Below are positions 58,341 to 64,000 of a stretch of 64,000 nucleotides of DNA, in pieces. The notes below the pieces were generated by a model. It made no database searches, was not told the DNA's origin, and worked only from the letters and a program-made list of their open reading frames with translations. Location: assembly GCF_032460525.1 (NCBI RefSeq), contig NZ_CP135963.1, positions 310,001 through 374,000 of the forward strand, given 5' to 3'. The stretch's first letter is position 1, and each line of letters starts with the position of its first letter. The DNA is from Geodermatophilus sp. DSM 44513 (GTDB lineage: Bacteria > Actinomycetota > Actinomycetes > Mycobacteriales > Geodermatophilaceae). The position numbers were made by a program, and so were the translations under genes.

Positions 58341-59867
58341 ATGGCTGACTCGGGTTTGCCTCGCGGAAGCGCCAGTCTGCGCGAGGCGGCGGCCTGGTCC
58401 GTCGTCCTTACGGCTGGCCGCGTCATCACTAACGCTGCGGTGCTTCTAGTTCTGGCAGCCATACTCGGACCTTCAACGTTCGGAACGATCGCCATAGCCA
58501 CGATCTACGTCCTGGCGCTCCAGGTGGCGTTCCAACAAGGCCTCACGCCGGCCCTCATATCGCGGCGAGTCGTTGATGACGAGACGCTCCAGGTCGCGTT
58601 CAGGCTTTCGTTGTTGATTGCCGTGACGCTGGCGGCGGCCAGCTGGCTGGTCAGCGACGGCTTGGGTGAGGTCTTCGACGATCCGGACCTTCCTGATGCC
58701 ATCCGAGCATTGACGGCGTTGCTACCCCTCTTCGCGCTGGACCTCGTGCCCGACGCAATGGCACGAAGAGTCTCCGACTTCAAGTTCCTCGCGTTCAAGA
58801 CCAATGTCTCTGCGTTGGTGGGCGGCGTGGTCGGTGTCGTGGCAGCCTTCATGGGTCTGGAAATCTGGTCACTGGTGCTGCAGCAGGTCTCGACTGCTGT
58901 GGTGTCTACGGCGCTACTCCTCGTGCGCAGTTCCTGGAAGCCACGACTTAGATCACCGTGGCCTTGGTCGCGGATGTCTGTATCGAGACAGCTCCTGCAT
59001 TACTCGGGGCGGGCAGGCCTGGCGGGTACTGCTCAGTTCTTGTCGGGTCAGGTGGACAGCGTCCTGGCCGGAGTCTTCTTCTCGCCCCGTGTCGTCGGTA
59101 TGTACCGGATGTCCGGCAGGATCGTCGCGACCGTGACCGAGGTCGCGATCCGAAGCGGACAGATGTCATTACTGCCCGACTTCGCTCGACGGCGCACCGA
59201 GGCTCACGGGTCCGCTGAGGCAAGGATCCTCGAGATCCAGCGAGTCATCGCATTGGCAGGTATGCCGCTCTTCGGTGTTCTAGCAGGTGTTGCCTTCTCA
59301 TTCCCGAGCATCCTTGGTGAAGAATGGGAGCCGGCTGCTTACCCACTTCTGCTCCTCAGTCTTGCAGCCGTCGTTGAAACCGGTCTCGCGACGATAGCCC
59401 CAGCCGTCCAAGCGGAAGGTCGACCTGGGTCGTTGGCTTGGGTCAACGGTGCCTCCTTGGCGGGGACAGTCGCTCTGGTCGGCGTCGTCGGAATCGTTGC
59501 TGCTGACCGAGCGCTGGAGATCCAGCTCGCCATGATCGCGTCCGCTCGACTCGTCGTAGTCGCTGCCTTAACGGCACCACTGTCCGTCTGGGTCCTGCGT
59601 AGGACGCTCGGTGTGCGCACACTTGCATATCTCGGTGCGATTGTGCCAGGTGGGCTCATCGCATCGGCCGCCATCATCGCGGGATTGACGGCGCATACTT
59701 GGGCGGCGCAACATTCGGTCACGCCACTCCTCGAGCTCCTCGCCGCCGGAGCGTCTGGGGGTGCAGCAACCGTAGGTGGCTATGCCATCTTCTGGCGCAC
59801 CTTCCTCCTGTCTCGTATGAGGGAGGCCGTCAAAGCGGTACCGAAGTCCTCCTCGCGCGTCGAGTAG
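58341..59867 (+). CDS. Polysaccharide flippase (Wzx/MATE-like, MOP superfamily)
   Basis: This 508-residue membrane protein has about 14 hydrophobic segments and the polysaccharide-export signature early on (LREAAAWSVVLTAGRVITNA, ILGPSTFGTIAIATIYVLAL). The LLFRLSLLIAVTL-type second repeat and RISGRIVATVTEVAIRS-like helix also fit lipopolysaccharide flippases (RfbX/TuaB type). It would move lipid-linked repeat units across the membrane for the polymerase (61555-62904). ATG 58341 lies 79 bases from the divergent acetyltransferase start. Confidence 0.9.
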   Translation: MADSGLPRGSASLREAAAWSVVLTAGRVITNAAVLLVLAAILGPSTFGTIAIATIYVLALQVAFQQGLTPALISRRVVDDETLQVAFRLSLLIAVTLAAASWLVSDGLGEVFDDPDLPDAIRALTALLPLFALDLVPDAMARRVSDFKFLAFKTNVSALVGGVVGVVAAFMGLEIWSLVLQQVSTAVVSTALLLVRSSWKPRLRSPWPWSRMSVSRQLLHYSGRAGLAGTAQFLSGQVDSVLAGVFFSPRVVGMYRMSGRIVATVTEVAIRSGQMSLLPDFARRRTEAHGSAEARILEIQRVIALAGMPLFGVLAGVAFSFPSILGEEWEPAAYPLLLLSLAAVVETGLATIAPAVQAEGRPGSLAWVNGASLAGTVALVGVVGIVAADRALEIQLAMIASARLVVVAALTAPLSVWVLRRTLGVRTLAYLGAIVPGGLIASAAIIAGLTAHTWAAQHSVTPLLELLAAGASGGAATVGGYAIFWRTFLLSRMREAVKAVPKSSSRVE

Positions 59868-60183
59868 CGGAAGCCGGATGCCTCACGTGAAACCCTGAAC
59901 CATGCGGAAACAGTGAGCCTCTCTTGTTGTGGGAGGTCGCACGAGCCGCCAGGTGCTCGCGGTTCCTGGTCGAGGTCTTGGTCTGAGCTCACTTTCGAGC
60001 ATGACCCGGAGGTGGCGACGGCCGGTGGTCCTGGTGGGATGGGTGTGGTCCGGACGGGCGCACCATGGACGTCGAGGTGTACCAAGCCGGCACGTTGCTG
60101 ACGGCGGGGCTGCTTCCAATGCAGGGGAACCTGCAAGTGGGGTGTGGCTTGTCGAAGGGCCCACATCCGCCCTGAGGTTCTCG
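59868..60183. other. 316-base gap before the IS481 relic
   Basis: No gene, promoter or terminal repeat can be supported here. It may contain the eroded left end of the insertion sequence. Confidence 0.35.
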
Positions 60184-61140
60184 TGTCCCACGGTGATGCT
60201 CGCACCACCGTCCATGGCCGCGAGCTGATCGTCGACCGGCACCCCCCGACTTGCTCCAGACGCACATCGCCGCAGCCACGGGCTTCGTCCGCAAGTGCGT
60301 GCGCACCTGACTCGTTCGCTGTGCCACGTAGGGCGAGGCCGGTCTGGCCGACCGCTCATCGCCGCCGCACTGCAACCCGAGCCGGACGGGGTCGAAGTCG
60401 AGGACCGCATCGTCGAGCGGTCTGGGCAGGAGCCCCACGGTCCGGACTGGCTCGGCGCGCAGCTGGATGTGCCGGCCCGCGCGGTCTCCCGGGTGCTGAC
60501 GCGCAGCGGACAGTCCCGGCTGTGCACGCTGGATCCGAACACCGGGGAGGTGAACCGCGTCTCCCGGCAGACCGCGGTCCGCTACGACCGCTATCAGCCC
60601 GGCGAGCTGACCCACATGAACGTGGAGGAGTTCGCCGCATCGTCGACTGCGGCGGCTGGCGCACGCACGGCCGAGCGGCCACCGTCGATCTCGGCGCAAG
60701 TCGGTGCCCACAGGTCACGACCCCCGTGCACTCGGTGGTACATGACCACTCCCGGCTGGTCGACTCCGAGGTGTTGCCCGATGAGAAGGGCACGACCTGC
60801 GCGGCGGTCCTGGCGCGGGCGGCAGACTACTTCACCGCCCACGGCATCGACCGTATCGAGCCGGTGATGACCGACCACGCCAACGCCTCCAAGCACTCGA
60901 TCAAGGGTGTGTGCGCCCCGCTCGGCGCCCGGCGGAAGTCCATCCGCCCGCACTGCCACCGGTAGAAGGGCGAGGTCGAACGGGTCAACCGCACCCTTGC
61001 CACCGAGTGGCCTACCGGCAAGTCTTCACCAGCAACGCCAGCGCGCCGCCGCCCTTGCTCCTGAGTTGGGCTACAACACTGCCCGCCGCCACAGCGCACT
61101 CGGCGGACTCCCACCGGTCAGCCGCCTGGCGCCAACCTGA
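60184..61140 (+). pseudogene. Decayed IS481-family transposase
   Basis: Fragments of an IS481 transposase are readable in changing frames. SHGDARTTVHGRELIVDRH is the N-terminal HTH start; GEAGLADRSS and VEDRIVE follow; then HSVVHDHSRLVDSEVLPDEK, AAVLARAADYFTAHGIDRIE and PVMTDHANASKHS are the DDE core; GARRKSIRPHCHR and VERVNRTLATEW are followed by AYRQVFTSNAS and the ARRHSALGGLPP end. Stops and frameshifts break it, including TAG after RPHCHR. Clear terminal inverted repeats were not found. The element is dead. It separates the flippase from the polymerase/chain-length genes. Confidence 0.82.
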
Positions 61141-61554
61141 TGACGGGGTGCAACGAGGCTGCTTCTGCGACACGGACGGCGCCGATGACTTGCGAGCGAT
61201 GGACGCCCACTTGGCCGACGCTGATCGGGTGTTCGGCACAGTCGGCGGCAGCTGTCCGCAGCTCCGTGGGCATGGCGTTCGCCTGTAGCTCCGTCCGGTG
61301 GGACGCGGTGAACAGCGGGCGGGGATCGACCGGGCGGGCGCATTCAGTCGGGCTCGGTCATGCAGCCGCCGGCGCAGTGATCAGCGTCGACCCGTCCACC
61401 TGCTTGCGGTTGCCAATGACATGGTCTGCAGCCGTCGTCCGCTATGGCAATGGTCGCCGTAGCCACAGCATCGTCCAGTTGTCGACCACCAGCACCTGCT
61501 GCTGCGTGCCTCCCACCCTGTTGGCTGCGCCCAGTGTCCTGAGCCGGCGATGCC
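61141..61554. other. 414-base gap after the IS481 relic
   Basis: No recognisable gene. Open frames on both strands have irregular codon use. The right end of the IS element may be in here. Confidence 0.35.
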
Positions 61555-62904
61555 TCATCTCAGTGGTGCGGACGCGCTCAACGCTTGGTCGAGCTGCCGG
61601 TGAGGATCGGAGGGCGTTCGATCCCTCACCAGGCGCCACATGGCTCCGGCGACGCCTAGGCAGAGGAAGAAGACCCCCGCGAAGGTGGGGAAGGCAAGCG
61701 AGTCGAATGTGAAGGACGTGACTATCGCGACGGATGCAGTCGCTGCAAGCGCCTGGCCCAGGTGGGTGTCGTCTCGATCGCCACCCCTTCTTCTCAGGGT
61801 CCGTCCGAGCCAGTAGGCGCTGAGGAATGCAACTGACATGGCAAGCGTTCCGGCGATCCCTGTTTCGAGCAGCGCTCCCAGGTACTGGTTGTCCAGGAGT
61901 CGATAAATCTCGGGAACGTAGGTGCCTACGCCACGCCCGAACCATGGCCGGTCAACTATGTATGACCACGTAGCGGCATAGTCGGCTCTACGACCTTGGA
62001 TGCTCGGATCCGCCTCGACGTTGAGGAAGGCGGATTTCAGCGTACCGAGAACACCTGGCACAGCGGCTCGGAAAGCGACGAGTGCAAGTCCCGCGATGAG
62101 TGCGGCCTTCAATCGTCGGCGCCAGTCCCATGCCGCGCTGAGGACCAACGACCCCACAGCGACGCCGAGTACGCCGGCCCGCGAGATGGAAAAGGGGACA
62201 GAGGCGGCTATGATCGCTACCTGAGTCCAGCGCAGTGTTGCGTTTGTGCGGGTAATCGCCGTGAAGGCGCGATAGATCGCGATGGGCAACAGCATGGCCA
62301 GGACTACGCCGAACTCGATGTAGTGCTGCTGTGTCCCGTACACGCGATTGAAGTCGGGTCCGCCCCTGACTCCGACGCCGACCAGATCCTGGTTGTAGAC
62401 GAGACCCGGAAAGCGAAGGTATGGGGTCAGGTCTATGTTGTAGAACTGTAGAGCCCCTAGTAGAGCGGTGAAGGTGCCTGCGCAGATCAGTGCGGTGAGC
62501 AGTCGGTCTACGTGGACACGGCTCCTCAGACCATCTGCTGCAGTCAGTGCGACGCCCAGCCATGCTCCGAAGATCAAGAGGTACCGATCGGCGCTACGAG
62601 CCTCGAGTGGCAGCAGTCCGCGGTCCAGACCTGCGGCGTAGGAGATCAGGATCGTGATGGTGAGCAGGCAGAGCACCAGTCGGACGGGCTGCCACCCCGG
62701 TGTCGCCAAGTGAGGATGGAGACGGGTCAGGAGCCACCAGAGGAGGAGACCCAGACCCAATGCGACAGTAGGCCTACCCGCACCTCCCATACCCGGTAGT
62801 ACGAGTCTTGCTGGGAGTATGAAGAGCAGTCCGACATAGAGCATGAGCATCGTGACCGCTGTGCCGGTGACCCGAAGGCTGGCGGCATGGCGTCCGCGAG
62901 TCAC
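61555..62904 (-). CDS. O-antigen ligase/polymerase family protein (Wzy-like)
   Basis: This 449-residue membrane protein has about 11 helices and a long outer loop with the Wzy_C pattern: PDFNRVYGTQQHYIEFGVVL (the Arg and His of RVYGTQ-H are typical), SISRAGVLGVAVGSLVLSAA, and the periplasmic loop ending RPWFGRGVGTYVPEIYRLLDN. It polymerises or ligates repeat units outside the membrane. The GTG start overlaps the Wzz-like stop (GTGA), so the two genes are coupled. Confidence 0.88.
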   Translation of the reverse strand: MTRGRHAASLRVTGTAVTMLMLYVGLLFILPARLVLPGMGGAGRPTVALGLGLLLWWLLTRLHPHLATPGWQPVRLVLCLLTITILISYAAGLDRGLLPLEARSADRYLLIFGAWLGVALTAADGLRSRVHVDRLLTALICAGTFTALLGALQFYNIDLTPYLRFPGLVYNQDLVGVGVRGGPDFNRVYGTQQHYIEFGVVLAMLLPIAIYRAFTAITRTNATLRWTQVAIIAASVPFSISRAGVLGVAVGSLVLSAAWDWRRRLKAALIAGLALVAFRAAVPGVLGTLKSAFLNVEADPSIQGRRADYAATWSYIVDRPWFGRGVGTYVPEIYRLLDNQYLGALLETGIAGTLAMSVAFLSAYWLGRTLRRRGGDRDDTHLGQALAATASVAIVTSFTFDSLAFPTFAGVFFLCLGVAGAMWRLVRDRTPSDPHRQLDQALSASAPLR

Positions 62905-63647
62905 TGCCGCGTCGGCTCAGTCAGTCCGGGGTTCCGGACTGTGGTCCCGGCCTCGTGAACCGTGTGGTTGGTCGTGTCTCCACTGCCGGGCGACGAGGAG
63001 GGTCGGCTGATCGGCGTCGTGCCGCGGCGATTTGGTCGCCGGTACCTGGTCAAGATCCCGTCGACGAGGACGGAGACCGCCAGCGTCAAGAGCAGCCCGA
63101 CCGCCAGCGAGATCACCAGCGCGCGTAGCGGGGCGCTGTCTGCTGCGGTGACCGCTGGGCTCGTGAGTGTGTACAGGGCGAGGCGCTGTTCCTGCTGAGC
63201 GGTGGGCTGCTGTTGCGCCAATTCGCTGTCGAGTTCATCGATGACGCGCTGTCCTGTGTCCAGAGCGTCCTGGCGGTCCTGAGACTCGACTGAGATCGTG
63301 ATGATCGGCTGGCGCTCAGAAGCCACCACGGAGTACGCTGCCACATCCGATCCTTCGGTGGCTCTCTCCTGGAAATCGGGTGCTGAGCCGAGGAGCGCCA
63401 GCGCTTGGGCCGCTGTGAGAGTCGACCCACTGAAGCCGAGCAGCGGATTGGAAGGGACGACCTCGAAACCGTTGTCGGTTTGGACGCGGGTAGCGCTGGG
63501 AGGAAGCACGAGAACATTCGAGGTGACGGTGTAGCCAGGAGAGACACCAGCACGGACAGCCAAGGCGACGGCGACTGTCGCGATACAGAGCGGCAGTGCG
63601 ATGTACCAACGTCTCATTAGTATGCGCGCGATGTCGAGCAGGTCCAT
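62901..63647 (-). CDS. Wzz-type chain-length determinant (polysaccharide co-polymerase)
   Basis: This 248-residue protein has two membrane helices: RRWYIALPLCIATVAVALAV near residue 12 and LVISLAVGLLLTLAVSVLVD near residue 180. A periplasmic region with helical, Gln-rich stretches (DELDSELAQQQPTAQQEQRL) separates them. This is the Wzz/CapA plan. The polar C-terminus (about 50 residues) is not a tyrosine kinase, so any kinase must be separate. It sets polymer length with the Wzy-like protein, to which it is coupled. The start is ATG 63647. Confidence 0.87.
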   Translation of the reverse strand: MDLLDIARILMRRWYIALPLCIATVAVALAVRAGVSPGYTVTSNVLVLPPSATRVQTDNGFEVVPSNPLLGFSGSTLTAAQALALLGSAPDFQERATEGSDVAAYSVVASERQPIITISVESQDRQDALDTGQRVIDELDSELAQQQPTAQQEQRLALYTLTSPAVTAADSAPLRALVISLAVGLLLTLAVSVLVDGILTRYRRPNRRGTTPISRPSSSPGSGDTTNHTVHEAGTTVRNPGLTEPTRQ

Positions 63648-64000
63648 GGGCCCGTTTCCTTCTGTCGATCGATGATCTGAACGGGTCGACGTGGCGCTGA
63701 ACTCGTGTCGACCTCGCGCTGGTCGGCTGCCGAGCGCGACCGTGGGGCATGATAGGCGTCAGGGACAGCTTGCCCCACCGCTCTCTACTCAAGCCCCGAA
63801 GGGCAAGCCGTCAGTCACGGGCAGTCATCGACCGCTCGGATACCTCCTTGGATCGTTGGCTCAGCGGAAGGCTCCCCTCTGCGGTCGATGCGGGTCCTCG
63901 ACCTTGGCGGCCGTGAGGTCGATCGAACACCGAAGGCGCCGCGTGAGGCGTTGCGAAAGCCCCCAAGGGGCTCGCGGGAGGAATCCACGCGCCACCCTCG
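63648..64000. other. 353-base upstream region at the window edge
   Basis: This region carries the promoter of the wzz-wzy pair, but I cannot place it. A terminator-like hairpin lies at 63958-63972. No gene can be supported. Confidence 0.4.
63958..63972 (-). terminator. Terminator-like hairpin (AGCCCC-CAA-GGGGCT)
   Basis: A 6-bp stem with a 3-base loop; on the minus strand TTTC follows. It could end a minus-strand gene located beyond the window. Confidence 0.35.

Overview
This is high-GC DNA from an actinobacterium, most likely a member of the Geodermatophilaceae (Blastococcus, Geodermatophilus, Modestobacter). The evidence is the strong G/C third-position bias, frequent GTG starts, leaderless TANNNT promoters lying 6-7 nt before the start codon, actinobacterial families (FolP2-like DHPS, GpgS, MenB, a large formate dehydrogenase), and a UAG codon at the selenocysteine position of formate dehydrogenase. 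That recoding has been reported for Geodermatophilus and Blastococcus. The genus is an inference.

Layout. 1-7.4 kb: a minus-strand run (acyl-CoA synthetase end, thioesterase, formamidase-like protein, FolP2-like protein), then a MaoC hydratase, serine hydrolase, HU, aldo/keto reductase, a DUF1059 protein and an EAL-CBS protein. 7.6-17.4 kb: a GAF/PAS/SpoIIE phosphatase divergent from the EAL gene, a TRIC-type channel, an amidase, an acyl-CoA dehydrogenase with a coupled TetR regulator, and a GH2 glycosidase. 17.5-23.0 kb: a complete five-gene peptide/nickel-type ABC importer. 23-25 kb: a methyltransferase, small proteins and tRNA-Ser(TGA). 25.1-26.5 kb: a decayed island beside the tRNA (integrase relic, AT-richer orphan gene, IS982 relic). 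26.6-42.9 kb: housekeeping and envelope genes (geranylgeranyl-reductase-like flavoprotein, LOG protein, NUDIX, MenB, TetR pair, GT4, two GpgS paralogues, and a coupled phosphatase/DedA/MBL operon).

42.97-48.4 kb holds the most notable locus, a three-gene formate dehydrogenase operon. Its catalytic subunit is read through an in-frame TAG at 43529-43531, exactly where FdnG/FdhF enzymes carry selenocysteine. A SECIS-like hairpin with a GGTCT apical loop starts its loop 18 nt after the TAG, the same spacing as in E. coli fdhF. Ordinary gene calling would split this gene in two. The beta (4x[4Fe-4S]) and NrfD-like membrane subunits follow.

48.6-50.5 kb: signalling genes (degenerate GGDEF, PP2C phosphatase). 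51-63.6 kb: a lower-GC extracellular polysaccharide cluster (PssD-PssE fusion, VanZ, acetyltransferases, beta-helix protein, two GT2 enzymes, Wzx-like flippase, Wzy-like polymerase, Wzz-like chain regulator) interrupted by a decayed IS481 element and several gene-free stretches. It looks like a laterally mobile surface-glycan locus.

Several convergent gene pairs are separated by long perfect or near-perfect palindromes, some of which contain the stop codons of the genes they separate.
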